A stretch of 64,000 bases of DNA, taken from CAG-877 sp963645945 (GTDB lineage: Bacteria; Bacillota_I; Bacilli_A; RF39; UBA660). Made by a program: the position numbers and the translations under genes. How positions within the stretch are numbered: position 1 is the stretch's first letter; each line of letters starts with the position of its first letter. The notes below the pieces were generated by a model that was not told where the DNA came from, made no database searches, and saw nothing but the letters and a program-made list of their open reading frames with translations. Below, in pieces: positions 18,791-27,870 of this stretch. Location of the stretch: contig CAVIUA010000024.1 of the NCBI GenBank assembly GCA_963645945.1, positions 1-64,000 of the forward strand. The letters run 5' to 3'.

Positions 18791-19093
18791 ATGATTAAAG
18801 TAAAAGTTAAAAAAGATAGTGATATGATAAAATCAGTTTTTATACAAGGTCATGCTATGTATGCTGATTTTGGTAAAGATATTGTTTGTAGTGCAGTAAG
18901 TAGTATTGCAACAACTACAATAAATGGAATTTTATCATTCGATAAGGAAGGTCTAAGTTATGAAGTTAGTGAAGATGGACTAGTAATAAAAGATATCAAG
19001 ATTGATAATATTACTCAAACTTTACTAAATAATATGATTAGTCTTTTAAAAGAGTTGGAAAATGATTATCCAACTAACGTAGAAGTAAAATAA
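18791..19093 (+). CDS. prp: Ribosomal-processing cysteine protease Prp
   Basis: The 100-residue protein has the Prp signature GHAMYADFGKDIVCSAVSS, with the catalytic pair His21 and Cys33 (His22 and Cys34 in S. aureus), and TTTINGILSF downstream. Prp removes the N-terminal extension of L27 after the FA of its LxxQxFA motif, and in S. aureus also cuts some phage proteins at the same motif. Here it lies between rplU and rpmA, two bases after L21. The window also has a matching motif on L32 (1296), which suggests a wider substrate range in this lineage; that is inference. Confidence 0.95.
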   Translation: MIKVKVKKDSDMIKSVFIQGHAMYADFGKDIVCSAVSSIATTTINGILSFDKEGLSYEVSEDGLVIKDIKIDNITQTLLNNMISLLKELENDYPTNVEVK

Positions 19094-19104
19094 GGAGGAG
19101 AATT

Positions 19105-19395
19105 ATGAAATTATTAAAATTAGATATCCAATTATTTGCTCATCATAAAGGGCAAGGATCAACATCTAATGGTCGTGATTCTGCAGGACGTAGATTAGGA
19201 GCTAAAGCTGCTGATGGAGAATTTATAACTGGCGGCAGTATTATATATCGTCAACGTGGAACTAAAGTATTCCCAGGAACTAACGTTCGTCGTGGAAGCG
19301 ATGATACTTTATATTCTACTATTGATGGAATTGTTAAGTTTGAACGCTTAGGAAGAGATAAGAAACAAGCTTCAGTATATCCTAAAGAAGCATAA
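19105..19395 (+). CDS. rpmA: 50S ribosomal protein L27 with Prp-cleaved extension
   Basis: The 96-residue protein begins MKLLKLDIQLFAHHKGQGST. The L27 core HHKGQGSTSNGRDS follows an eleven- to twelve-residue extension ending in LFA, the known Prp site of Firmicutes. Removal of the extension exposes the N-terminus that reaches the peptidyl-transferase centre. GGAGGAG lies upstream. The extension shares KLDIQ-x-FA with the L32 extension at 1296. Confidence 0.98.
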   Translation: MKLLKLDIQLFAHHKGQGSTSNGRDSAGRRLGAKAADGEFITGGSIIYRQRGTKVFPGTNVRRGSDDTLYSTIDGIVKFERLGRDKKQASVYPKEA

Positions 19396-19399
19396 ATAT

Positions 19400-19422
19400 G
19401 AGCCATGAAGGCTCTTTTTTTT
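19400..19422 (+). terminator. Terminator after rpmA
   Basis: GAGCC (19400-19404) and GGCTC (19410-19414) around ATGAA, followed by eight Ts. Confidence 0.85.
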
Positions 19423-19449
19423 GACCTAGATATTTTTTGATAAATTTGC

Positions 19450-19455
19450 TATACT
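19450..19455 (+). promoter_or_regulatory. Extended -10 promoter of obgE
   Basis: TATACT at 19450-19455 preceded by TGC. TTGACC at 19421 is too far (23 bases) for a standard -35, so the extended -10 probably dominates. Confidence 0.45.
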
Positions 19456-19482
19456 AAAAAATGAAAAAAGGGAGGCATCAAT

Positions 19483-20757
19483 ATGTTTGTAGATGAAGTA
19501 GAAATAAAAGTTGAAGCTGGTAACGGAGGCGATGGTTGTACAGCTTTTCGTCGTGAAAAATATATCGAGCAGGGCGGACCATTTGGTGGAAATGGTGGCC
19601 ATGGTGGAGATATAATCTTTAGAGTTGATCAAGGACTACATACACTTCTTGATTTACGTTATCAAAAAGTACTAAAAGCTAAAAAAGGTGAAAATGGTCG
19701 CGGTAAAAACCAAAATGGTAAAGGAGCTGAACCTTTAGTTATAAAAGTACCTCAAGGTACAGTAGTTACAGATCTTGAGACCGGTTTAGTTTTAGCAGAC
19801 CTTTCTAAAAAAGATCAAGAAGAAATAATCGCTAAAGGAGGTCGCGGTGGTAGAGGTAATACTGCTTTTAAAACACAAACTAATACAGCACCAGATTATT
19901 CAGAAAATGGTGAAGAAGGTGAGAAGAAGACTTTAAAAGTAGAAGTAAAATTACTAGCAGACGTTGGATTAGTAGGTCTACCAAGCGTTGGTAAAAGTAC
20001 CATTATTTCTGTAATATCAAAATCAAAACCTAAAATAGCAGCATACCATTTCACAACTCTTTCGCCAAACCTAGGTGTAACAAAGTCAACCGATGGTAGA
20101 AGTTTTGTTGTTGCTGACCTACCAGGATTAATAGAAGGTGCATCTCACGGAGAAGGACTTGGCGATAAATTTCTTCGCCATATTGAAAGAACAAAAGTAA
20201 TTGCTCATGTTATTGATATGTCTGGTAGTGAAATGCGTGATCCATATGAAGACTATCTTTTGATAAATAAAGAACTAGAAGAATTTAATCCTAAACTATT
20301 AAAAAAACCACAAATAATCATTGCTAATAAAATGGATTTAGACAGTGCCAAAGAAAACTTAGAAAAATTTAAGAAAAAAGTTGATGCCGAAATATTTGAA
20401 ATAAGTGCCGCAACTCATACTGGCCTTCAAAAAGTAGTAGATCATCTTGCTGAATTATTAGATGAAATACCAGATAATCCATTATATGAAGATACCGAAA
20501 TAGAAAGTCATTTCTTATACAAATTTAAAAAAGAAGAACCATATACTATTACTAGAGATTCTGATGGTACCTGGGTAATATCTGGTAAAGAAGTAGAAAG
20601 AATATTTAAAATGACAAAATTCAATAGTGAAGAAGCAATTTATCGCTTTGCTAAGAAACTACGTCGCCTAGGAATTGATGCTAAATTAGAAAGCCTAGGA
20701 GCAACAAATGGTGACCAAGTACGTATTCTAGATTTCTACTTTGATTATAAAGATTAA
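19483..20757 (+). CDS. obgE: GTPase ObgE/CgtA
   Basis: The 424-residue protein has the Obg glycine-rich domain (residues 1-155, e.g. GNGGDGCTAFRREKY), the G domain with GLPSVGKST, 'DLPGLIEGAS' and NKMD, and a C-terminal OCT domain (about 345-424), which identifies the Firmicute form. It acts in late 50S assembly and stress control. GGGAGG lies eight bases before the ATG. It follows rpmA, the usual order. Confidence 0.98.
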   Translation: MFVDEVEIKVEAGNGGDGCTAFRREKYIEQGGPFGGNGGHGGDIIFRVDQGLHTLLDLRYQKVLKAKKGENGRGKNQNGKGAEPLVIKVPQGTVVTDLETGLVLADLSKKDQEEIIAKGGRGGRGNTAFKTQTNTAPDYSENGEEGEKKTLKVEVKLLADVGLVGLPSVGKSTIISVISKSKPKIAAYHFTTLSPNLGVTKSTDGRSFVVADLPGLIEGASHGEGLGDKFLRHIERTKVIAHVIDMSGSEMRDPYEDYLLINKELEEFNPKLLKKPQIIIANKMDLDSAKENLEKFKKKVDAEIFEISAATHTGLQKVVDHLAELLDEIPDNPLYEDTEIESHFLYKFKKEEPYTITRDSDGTWVISGKEVERIFKMTKFNSEEAIYRFAKKLRRLGIDAKLESLGATNGDQVRILDFYFDYKD

Positions 20758-20770
20758 AGAGGTTGATTAT

Positions 20771-21445
20771 ATGTTAACTATAAGTACATTTAATATTCAA
20801 AATAAAGAAGATAAAAATAAGCTTAAATTCATTAAAAATTATCTCATCGATAACAGCATAGATATTTTAAATTTACAAGAAGCTTATCCAAAATTCATGA
20901 GAAAATTTCAAAGTGACTTAAAAGATTATAAAGTAACAGGAAATTATAGATATTTATACTTTCCTAAAATAAATGAATCAAATCCTATCATTACAAATAA
21001 AAAAGTATTATATAGTAAAACATATCGACTTCCACATCTTCCATCATTATTAAAAAGAATAATTACTAAAACAGTTGTTATTATAGATGATAAAGAAATA
21101 TCAATATACAATACTCATCTAGACTATAAATACTTATCTGTAAAAAAACGTCAATTAGATAAAATTTTAGAAATATTAAAAAAAGATAAAAATCCCATAA
21201 TTTTAACTGGTGATTTTAATCTAAAAAATAACAAAGAAATATTTAATGATTTTACTGCAAAATTAGAAAGACTTAATATATATCGTGTCTCAATTGATGA
21301 AAAAACCTTTAAGCCATCTAAATATAAAAGAGCAATAGATCATATATTCTTATCAAAAGAATTTAAATTGGTCGATAAAAATGTCGTTAAAGATATAAAA
21401 ACAAGTGATCATTATCCAGTATTAATAAAAGTATTAATTGATTAA
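20771..21445 (+). CDS. Endonuclease/exonuclease/phosphatase (EEP) family protein
   Basis: The 224-residue protein has the EEP order of motifs: STFNIQN near the start, NLQEAY, THLDYK, TGDFNLK and SDHYPV at the end. These supply the metal-binding and catalytic Asn, Glu, Asp and His of the DNase I-like fold. Substrates in the family range from DNA to sphingolipids and inositol phosphates, so the substrate here is open. It lacks a signal peptide. ATG 20771 is chosen (AGAGGTTGAT upstream), although the frame opens inside the end of obgE. Confidence 0.85.
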   Translation: MLTISTFNIQNKEDKNKLKFIKNYLIDNSIDILNLQEAYPKFMRKFQSDLKDYKVTGNYRYLYFPKINESNPIITNKKVLYSKTYRLPHLPSLLKRIITKTVVIIDDKEISIYNTHLDYKYLSVKKRQLDKILEILKKDKNPIILTGDFNLKNNKEIFNDFTAKLERLNIYRVSIDEKTFKPSKYKRAIDHIFLSKEFKLVDKNVVKDIKTSDHYPVLIKVLID

Positions 21446-21459
21446 ATAAAAAAAAGTAA

Positions 21460-21487
21460 TTGCTTACAAATAAATTTATGATATAAT
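21460..21487 (+). promoter_or_regulatory. Promoter of the HPt-receiver gene
   Basis: TTGCTT at 21460-21465, a 16-base spacer and TATAAT at 21482-21487 with TG three bases before the -10. Confidence 0.55.
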
Positions 21488-21519
21488 TTAAATAGATTAA
21501 GATTGCGAAGGTGAAAAAT

Positions 21520-22425
21520 ATGTACGATGTTAAATTTTTAATATCAAACGGAGTAGATGTAAATAAAAGTTTGGAATTATTTGGTGATATAGATACTTAC
21601 AATGATACAGTTGGTGAATTTTTGGTAAGTGCTAAGGAAAAAATGGCTAAGCTTCAAAAATATAAAGATGATAAGGATATGCCTAATTATGCGATTTATG
21701 TTCATTCATTAAAAAGTGATGCTAAATACTTTGGATTTACAAAGTTAGCAGATTTAGCATATGACCAAGAGTTAAAGAGTAAAGAAGGAGATATGTTCTA
21801 TATATATGAACATTATCAAGAATTAATTGATGAAGTAGAAAAAACTATAAATATTGTTAAAAAATATATTTCTCCCGAATCAGAAGTTGCTCAAAGTGAT
21901 GAAAAAAATTCAACAGCAACAAGTACAACAGTATCTCCAGAAGAAGTAGCATCTGTTGCATCTGCACAAACTCCAGCACCAGCTTCTGCTACGACATTAC
22001 CAACATCATCTAATATTGAGCCAGCTGAAGTATATTCACAAAAGACAATTCTTGTAGTTGATGATTCTAATATTATTAGAAATTTCGTAAAAAGAATATT
22101 TAGTGAAAACTATAACATTGGTATGGCAAAAGATGGAGAAGAGGCTTTAAATATTATAAAAGCTAATGTTTCAAATGAAAATATAGTAGCAATTCTACTA
22201 GATTTAAATATGCCAAAAGTAGATGGCTTTGCTGTATTGACATATATGAATGAACATCAATTATTCAGTAGTATGCCAGTTTCAATAATATCTGGTGACT
22301 CATCAAAAGATACAATTAACAAAGCTTTTACATATCCAATTATTGATATGTTAGGCAAACCATTTACAGAAGCAGATGTAAAAAGAGTAATTGAAAAGAC
22401 AATGTATTTTAAAGAAAATATGTAA
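21520..22425 (+). CDS. HPt-receiver fusion signalling protein
   Basis: About 301 residues in three parts. The HPt domain (about 1-120) has YVHSLKSDAKYFG with the predicted phosphorylated His62. A Ser/Thr/Pro/Ala-rich linker covers about 125-175. The receiver domain (about 180-301) has VVDDS, phospho-accepting Asp228 in LLDLNMPKVDGF and a lysine in MLGKPF. There is no DNA-binding output domain. It could pass phosphate between a hybrid kinase (such as that at 39699) and another regulator, or act on proteins directly. ATG 21520 follows GAAGGTGA; GTG 21511 is less likely. Confidence 0.85.
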   Translation: MYDVKFLISNGVDVNKSLELFGDIDTYNDTVGEFLVSAKEKMAKLQKYKDDKDMPNYAIYVHSLKSDAKYFGFTKLADLAYDQELKSKEGDMFYIYEHYQELIDEVEKTINIVKKYISPESEVAQSDEKNSTATSTTVSPEEVASVASAQTPAPASATTLPTSSNIEPAEVYSQKTILVVDDSNIIRNFVKRIFSENYNIGMAKDGEEALNIIKANVSNENIVAILLDLNMPKVDGFAVLTYMNEHQLFSSMPVSIISGDSSKDTINKAFTYPIIDMLGKPFTEADVKRVIEKTMYFKENM

Positions 22426-22430
22426 AAAAT

Positions 22431-22455
22431 AAAGAAGTAGCTTTACTTCTTTTTA
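22431..22455. terminator. Bidirectional terminator between convergent genes
   Basis: AAAGAAGTA (22431-22439) pairs with TACTTCTTT (22444-22452); Ts follow on the + strand and the mirror gives Ts on the minus strand. It serves the HPt-receiver gene and the minus-strand gene. Confidence 0.75.
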
Positions 22456-22769
22456 ATTTCTAACTTATCACCAAGTTTTATATCTTTAGTACTACCAGTA
22501 GGAAAAAGATAAATTTTCTTTACTTTTCTCTTTGGAAGAATTATTCTTTCTGAAGGAAATTGTTGATACATCTTTAAAATTACATCATCATCATCCGTCA
22601 TCACAACATCAACTCTTTGACAATACATATAAGTAGATAAAGATTTTTTCTTCATAAGAATAACATAATCTTGCATTGGCTCTAATACAAACTTAAGGCT
22701 TTTAAATTTTTCCCAAAAAGTATTTAACTCATTTATTTCAAATTTTTTCTTTTTAATTTTTACATACAT
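22443..22769 (-). CDS. DUF192-like small protein
   Basis: The 108-residue protein has the DUF192 plan in its C-terminal half: a methionine/lysine-rich strand, 'CQRVDVVMTDDDDVIL', PSERIILP and 'FPTGSTKDIKLGDKLEI' (compare 'PIDVVFLDKDGxV..ELPAGT...IKVGDxLE'). DUF192 proteins are usually secreted or copper-linked, but none of that is visible here. The start at 22769 is chosen because GGTGAT lies three bases upstream; a longer frame reaches 22805. It is one of four minus-strand genes and runs away from yebC. Confidence 0.6.
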   Translation of the reverse strand: MYVKIKKKKFEINELNTFWEKFKSLKFVLEPMQDYVILMKKKSLSTYMYCQRVDVVMTDDDDVILKMYQQFPSERIILPKRKVKKIYLFPTGSTKDIKLGDKLEIKKK

Positions 22770-22876
22770 AATATCACCATCTAATAAACTGATTATAACA
22801 TACAAAAATAATTGTTAAAAGCTTTAACTATTAAAAAAAATATGATATTATATAAAAGAAATGAGGAGGTATAAGT

Positions 22877-23599
22877 ATGAGTGGACATTCAAAATGGGCA
22901 ACAATTCATCGAAAAAAAGGTTTGTTAGATGCTGCTAGAGGTAAAGTTTTTCAAAAACTAGCTAAAGAAATTATGGTAGCAGCTAAGGCGGGAAGTCCTG
23001 ATCCAAGCCAAAATGCAGCGTTAAGATTGGCTGTAGATAAAGCAAAAGCTCAAAACATGCCAAAAGATAATATTCAAAAAGCAATTGAAAAAGCAACCGG
23101 TGGTGCAGATGGAGCAAACTATGAAAGCATACGTTATGAAGGATATGGACCTGGTGGAGTAGCTTTTATGGTAGACTGCTTAACAGATAATCGTAATAGA
23201 ACAGCTTCTCAAGTTAGAAGTGCCTTTACAAAAGCCGCTGGTAATTTAGGAACAGATGGTTCTGTAAGTTACATGTTTGAGCGTCGCGGTTCAATTGTTA
23301 TACCAGCTGATTATGATGAAGATACTATGATGATGACTTCACTTGATGCCGGAGCAATGGATTTCGAAAAAGTAGAAAATACTTACGTTATCACAACGGA
23401 TACAACTAACTTTGTTCCAGTAAAAGAAGCATTAGAAAAAGAAAATGTAAAAGAGTTCTTAGAATGTGAACTAACATATATACCAAATATGGAAGTAGAA
23501 CTAGATGAAGAAGGACAAGAAAAAGTAATGAAATTAGTTGACACATTAGAAGATTTAGACGATGTACAAGATGTATATTATAATTTAAAAGAAGACTAA
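22877..23599 (+). CDS. yebC: YebC/PmpR family translational/transcriptional regulator
   Basis: The 240-residue protein begins MSGHSKWATIHRKKG and has GYGPGGVAFMVDCLTDN and GSVSYMFERRG, the YebC/TACO1 signature. Members have been described as DNA-binding regulators and, in recent work, as factors that help ribosomes pass proline stretches. GAGGAGG lies upstream. It precedes ruvAB, the common order. Confidence 0.97.
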   Translation: MSGHSKWATIHRKKGLLDAARGKVFQKLAKEIMVAAKAGSPDPSQNAALRLAVDKAKAQNMPKDNIQKAIEKATGGADGANYESIRYEGYGPGGVAFMVDCLTDNRNRTASQVRSAFTKAAGNLGTDGSVSYMFERRGSIVIPADYDEDTMMMTSLDAGAMDFEKVENTYVITTDTTNFVPVKEALEKENVKEFLECELTYIPNMEVELDEEGQEKVMKLVDTLEDLDDVQDVYYNLKED

Positions 23600-23610
23600 T
23601 ATGCCAATAT

Positions 23611-23639
23611 AGAGCCTTAATAGCTCTTTTTTCTTTTTT
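23611..23639 (+). terminator. Terminator after yebC
   Basis: AGAGC (23611-23615) and GCTCT (23623-23627), followed by TTTTTCTTTTTT. Confidence 0.75.
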
Positions 23640-23672
23640 AGTTTTAGTATATAATAAGTATGGAGTGATTTT

Positions 23673-24236
23673 ATGTATGACTATATAATAGGAACAGTAG
23701 CAAGTATTAAAAATAATGCCATTGTTTTAGATAATTCAGGTATTGGATATTTAATTTATGTATCTAATCCATATTCATTTGAAGAAGAAAAAGAATATAA
23801 AGTTTATATTTATCAACAAATTAAAGAAGATGAAAATAGTCTTTTCGGCTTTAAAAATTTAGCTGAAAAAGAATTGTTCCTAAAACTAATTAGTGTTAAA
23901 GGACTAGGTTGTAAAATGACTTTACCAATGTTAGCTTTAGGAAATGTAGAAGGAATAATGGATGCCATTGAAAGAGAAAATATTTTATATTTAAAGAAGT
24001 TCCCTAAAATAGGTGAAAAACTAGCTCGTCAAATTATCCTAGATTTAAAAGGAAAACTAGAGTTCATTGGCGTTGGTATTTCCGATGATGAAGTAAATAA
24101 TGCTGAAGAGTTGAAAGAAGTATTAATAGGGTTAGGTTATAAAGATAAAGAAATTAAAGGTGTTATCTCTAAAGTTAATAAAGATGCCTCAATTGAAGAA
24201 CAAGTAAAAGAAGCCTTAAGATTATTGTTGAAATAG
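23673..24236 (+). CDS. ruvA: Holliday junction branch migration protein RuvA
   Basis: The 187-residue protein has an N-terminal OB fold (YIIGTVASI, GIGYLIYVS), two helix-hairpin-helix motifs ('SVKGLGCKMTLPML' and 'FPKIGEKLARQIILDLKGKL') and a C-terminal domain ('ALIGLGYKDKEI' type) that contacts RuvB. RuvA tetramers hold the four-way junction. A -10 TATAAT lies at 23650-23655. It is followed by ruvB 13 bases downstream. Confidence 0.97.
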   Translation: MYDYIIGTVASIKNNAIVLDNSGIGYLIYVSNPYSFEEEKEYKVYIYQQIKEDENSLFGFKNLAEKELFLKLISVKGLGCKMTLPMLALGNVEGIMDAIERENILYLKKFPKIGEKLARQIILDLKGKLEFIGVGISDDEVNNAEELKEVLIGLGYKDKEIKGVISKVNKDASIEEQVKEALRLLLK

Positions 24237-24249
24237 GAGGGAAAGTATT

Positions 24250-25251
24250 ATGGAAAACGAAAGCGTTATAAAAAAATATTCACTTGAAGATGACCAAGTA
24301 ATAGATAATACAATTCGTCCGGAAACAATTGAAGAATACATTGGCCAAAGTGAAGTAAAAGAAAATATTAAAGTCTTTGTTGAAGCTGCTAAAATAAGAA
24401 ATGAAGCCTTAGACCATGTTTTATTATATGGACCTCCAGGGCTTGGTAAAACAACGTTAGCTTTTATTATTGCTCATGAATTAGGTACAAAAATAAAAAC
24501 AGCTTCCGGTCCAAGTATTGAAAAAACAGGTGATTTAGCCGCTATACTTTCATCACTTGAACCAGGTGATGTCTTATTCATTGATGAAATTCATAGAATG
24601 CCAAGATATATTGAAGAAGTATTATATCCAGCTATGGAAGACTTTTCTCTTGATATTATCGTTGGTAGTGAAGGTAACACTAGAAATATAAAAATAGATT
24701 TACCACCATTTACTCTTGTCGGAGCAACGACTCGTGCCGGGGATCTATCAGCTCCGTTACGTGACCGTTTTGGTATTATTTCAAAATTACAATTCTATAC
24801 AACAGAAGAGTTAACTGAAATAGTAAAAAGGACATCTCGTGTTTTAAATATGGAAATAGATGATGATGCCGCTTGTGAATTAGCTAAACGCAGTAGAGGA
24901 ACACCAAGAATCGCTAATAGATTATTTAAAAGAGTTAGAGATTTTGCACTTGTAAAAGGTACAGGCAAAATAGATTTAGACATAACCAAAGAGTCTCTTG
25001 AAAGACTTCATATCGATAAAATTGGCCTAGATAAAACTGACCATGACTTGTTACTAGCCATTATTAATAAATTTAATGCTGGCCCAGTTGGAATAGAAGC
25101 TCTTAGTAGTTCTATCGGTGAAGAAGTAACGACAATAGAAGATGTATATGAACCATACTTATTACAAACAGGCTTATTAAAAAGAACTGCTAGAGGACGT
25201 ATGGTAACAGATAAAGCCTATGAAATATTAGGCATAGAAATAAAAAAATAA
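24250..25251 (+). CDS. ruvB: Holliday junction helicase RuvB
   Basis: The 333-residue AAA+ protein has YGPPGLGKTTLA (Walker A), LFIDEIHRM (Walker B), GATTRAGDLSAPLRDRFG (sensor 1 and arginine finger) and a C-terminal winged-helix end TARGRMVT. 'RPETIEEYIGQ' at the start is typical. It drives branch migration with RuvA. AGGAGG precedes the ATG. Confidence 0.98.
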   Translation: MENESVIKKYSLEDDQVIDNTIRPETIEEYIGQSEVKENIKVFVEAAKIRNEALDHVLLYGPPGLGKTTLAFIIAHELGTKIKTASGPSIEKTGDLAAILSSLEPGDVLFIDEIHRMPRYIEEVLYPAMEDFSLDIIVGSEGNTRNIKIDLPPFTLVGATTRAGDLSAPLRDRFGIISKLQFYTTEELTEIVKRTSRVLNMEIDDDAACELAKRSRGTPRIANRLFKRVRDFALVKGTGKIDLDITKESLERLHIDKIGLDKTDHDLLLAIINKFNAGPVGIEALSSSIGEEVTTIEDVYEPYLLQTGLLKRTARGRMVTDKAYEILGIEIKK

Positions 25252-25264
25252 CAGGAGGTATTAT

Positions 25265-26290
25265 ATGAAAGTTGAAGATTTTGACTATGATTTAAATGAG
25301 AACTTAATTGCCCAAAGCCCTATTAAAGATAGAGATACATCTAAATTATTAGTTTTAGATAAGAAAACTGGAGAGATAGAACATAAACATTTCTATGATA
25401 TAATTGATTATTTAGAAAAAGGAGATACTTTAGTACTAAATAATACTAAAGTCTTACCCGCTCGTCTCATTGGTGAAAAAAATGATACTCATGCTGTTAT
25501 TGAAGTCCTTTTATTAAAAGATTTAGGTGAAGATGTTTGGGAATGCTTAGTGAAACCAGCTAGACGTATAAAAGTTGGAACTATTGTATCCTTTGGCCAA
25601 GGTGAATTAAAAGCAGAATGCATTAAAGAAGATAATGAAGGTATAAGACATTTTAAATTAATTTATTCCGGTATTCTATTAGAAATACTAGAACATTTAG
25701 GTACTATGCCTTTACCACCATATATTCACGAAAAATTAGAAGATCAGTCAAGATATCAAACTGTCTACGCCAAAGAAATAGGTAGTGCCGCAGCACCAAC
25801 AGCTGGACTTCATTTTACTAAAGAACTCCTAAAGAAAATTGAAGACAAAGGTGTAAATATTGCTTATGTAACTCTACACGTTGGTCTAGGAACATTTAGA
25901 CCAGTCAGTGTTGATACCATAGAAGAACATAAAATGCATAGTGAGTATTATCAAATGACAAAAGAAGTAGCCGAACTTTTAATTGAAACAAAAAAGAATA
26001 ATCATAAGATTATCGCCGTTGGTACAACTAGTACTAGAACTTTAGAAACAATAATGACAAAGTATAATGAATTTAAAGAATGTTCTGGTTGGACTGATAT
26101 CTTTATTTATCCAGGATATAAGTTCAAAGCAATTGATAATCTAATTACTAATTTTCATTTACCTAAGTCAACACTTGTAATGTTAGTATCAGCATTAGCT
26201 GGAAAAGATAATATTATGAATGCTTATAAAGTTGCTCAAGAAGAAGAGTATCGATTCTTCTCTTTTGGAGACGCAATGCTTATTAAGTAA
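25265..26290 (+). CDS. queA: S-adenosylmethionine:tRNA ribosyltransferase-isomerase QueA
   Basis: The 341-residue protein begins MKVEDFDYDLNENLIAQSP and contains NNTKVLPARLIG, TAGLHFT, VTLHVGLGTF and NLITNFHLPKSTL, all QueA signatures. It adds the epoxycyclopentandiol of queuosine to preQ1 at the wobble base of GUN tRNAs. It forms the conserved ruvA-ruvB-queA-tgt run. Confidence 0.98.
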   Translation: MKVEDFDYDLNENLIAQSPIKDRDTSKLLVLDKKTGEIEHKHFYDIIDYLEKGDTLVLNNTKVLPARLIGEKNDTHAVIEVLLLKDLGEDVWECLVKPARRIKVGTIVSFGQGELKAECIKEDNEGIRHFKLIYSGILLEILEHLGTMPLPPYIHEKLEDQSRYQTVYAKEIGSAAAPTAGLHFTKELLKKIEDKGVNIAYVTLHVGLGTFRPVSVDTIEEHKMHSEYYQMTKEVAELLIETKKNNHKIIAVGTTSTRTLETIMTKYNEFKECSGWTDIFIYPGYKFKAIDNLITNFHLPKSTLVMLVSALAGKDNIMNAYKVAQEEEYRFFSFGDAMLIK

Positions 26291-26301
26291 GGAGAGTAGT
26301 T

Positions 26302-27426
26302 ATGAAAATTAAATATACTTTATTACATAAAGATGAAAATAGTAATGCCCGTTATGGTTCATTACAAACAAATTATGGTACCTTCGAAACACCAATGTTT
26401 ATGCCTGTTGGTACTAAAGCAACCGTAAAATCTTTAACACCAGAAGAATTAAAAGAAGCTCATTCGGGAATAATTCTTTCTAATACATATCATTTATGGC
26501 TAAGACCAGGTGAAGATATTGTTGATAAAGCCGGTGGCCTACATAAGTTTATGAATTATGACGGACCAATACTTACAGATTCCGGTGGCTTCCAAGTATT
26601 TTCATTAGTAAAAAATAAAGAAAAAGAAATTACTGAAGAAGGAGTACATTTTAAAAGTCATATAGATGGTTCTAAATTATTTTTAACTCCCGAAAAATCC
26701 ATTCAAATTCAAAATAAATTGGATAGTGATATTGCTATGAGTTTTGATGAATGTCCACCATATCCTGTAAGTTATGAGTACATGAAAAACTCAGTTGAAC
26801 GTACTCTACGTTGGGCTGCTCGTGGAAAAAAAGCTCATTCTAATCCTAATCAGTCTCTATTTGGAATTGTTCAAGGTGGAGAATTTGAAGATTTAAGAGA
26901 ATATAGTTGTAAAGAAACTGTAAAGTTAGACTTTGATGGTTATAGTATCGGTGGTACATCCGTTGGAGAAGATAAAGATACTATGTATAAAATGATTGAT
27001 TATGGTATCAAATATTTACCTACTGATAAAGTTCGTTATCTTATGGGCGTAGGTGATCCAATTGATATAATTGAAGGTGTCATAAGAGGCGTTGATATTT
27101 TTGATTGTGTCTTACCAACAAGAATAGCACGGCATGGACAAGCCTTTACAAGAAATGGTAAGATTAACTTCAATAACGCTAAATATAAAGAAGATTTTAC
27201 ACCTGTTGAAGAAGGTTGCGACTGTTACACTTGTAAAAATTATACCAAAGCTTATGTCCGTCACTTAATCACAACTGATGAAATGTTAGGTGGTAGACTA
27301 TTATCAATTCATAATATAAGATTCTTGATAAAACTAACAGAAGAATTAAGAGAAGCTATAAAAGAAAATAGAGTATTAGAGTATAAAGAAGAGTTTTTAA
27401 GTAAATATAATAAAAAGAATAACTAA
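26302..27426 (+). CDS. tgt: Queuine/preQ1 tRNA-guanine transglycosylase
   Basis: The 374-residue protein has LTDSGGFQVFS, the substrate-binding 'GGSFEDLR'-like stretch, 'MGVGDPIDIIEGV', the catalytic Asp in 'DCVLPTRIARHG', and a zinc site CDCYTCKNYTKAYVRH. It exchanges guanine 34 for preQ1 before QueA acts. No preQ1 synthesis genes are in this window, so preQ1 is made elsewhere or imported. Confidence 0.98.
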   Translation: MKIKYTLLHKDENSNARYGSLQTNYGTFETPMFMPVGTKATVKSLTPEELKEAHSGIILSNTYHLWLRPGEDIVDKAGGLHKFMNYDGPILTDSGGFQVFSLVKNKEKEITEEGVHFKSHIDGSKLFLTPEKSIQIQNKLDSDIAMSFDECPPYPVSYEYMKNSVERTLRWAARGKKAHSNPNQSLFGIVQGGEFEDLREYSCKETVKLDFDGYSIGGTSVGEDKDTMYKMIDYGIKYLPTDKVRYLMGVGDPIDIIEGVIRGVDIFDCVLPTRIARHGQAFTRNGKINFNNAKYKEDFTPVEEGCDCYTCKNYTKAYVRHLITTDEMLGGRLLSIHNIRFLIKLTEELREAIKENRVLEYKEEFLSKYNKKNN

Positions 27427-27439
27427 AATTATTCTTTTT
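27412..27439. terminator. Bidirectional terminator between tgt and the YqfQ-like gene
   Basis: AAAAAGAATAA (27412-27422) pairs with TTATTCTTTTT (27429-27439) between two convergent genes; it overlaps the tgt stop. Confidence 0.75.
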
Positions 27440-27728
27440 ATATGTAAAAAATAGGCTTATTAGTAGCTTCAGTTTGAATAGTAGTAGTAACACTATTAGT
27501 ATTAGTAGTATCATCAACTATTACTGGTCTTCGTAATTCATCAGCTATTTTAAATATTGTTTTAGCATTATTTAATATTGGCTTAACTTGATTAACAATT
27601 GGAATAGCTTGATTTATTACACCCAAGGTTTTTTGTGTACCATCCAAAAATGTACTAAAATTAAATCCTTTGGCAAGACCAGCCCATCTGCTAAATAAAC
27701 TAGCTCTTGGATATGGATAGTTAAACAT
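27438..27728 (-). CDS. YqfQ/VrrA-like small protein
   Basis: The 96-residue protein starts MFNYPYPRASLF and has a hydrophobic helical middle 'TQKTLGVINQAIPIVNQVKP' followed by ILNNAKTIFKIADELRRP, then a Thr/Asn-rich tail. The repeated 'xxPxVxQxxPxxxN' helix resembles VrrA/YqfQ, known as a spore-coat-associated protein in Bacillus; whether this organism sporulates cannot be told here. The start is set at 27728 because AAGAGGTGG lies just upstream; a longer frame reaches 27743. Confidence 0.6.
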   Translation of the reverse strand: MFNYPYPRASLFSRWAGLAKGFNFSTFLDGTQKTLGVINQAIPIVNQVKPILNNAKTIFKIADELRRPVIVDDTTNTNSVTTTIQTEATNKPIFYI

Positions 27729-27870
27729 AGTCCACCTCTTCATTCATAATATATGTCAAAGGAAATAAAAAGTTAAATAATTTATTTTCAAAACTAAAAA
27801 CCTATGTTAAAATATTAATAGTATAGAATAAAAAGATTTTATTCAATAGAAAGGTTTACGGTGATATTAG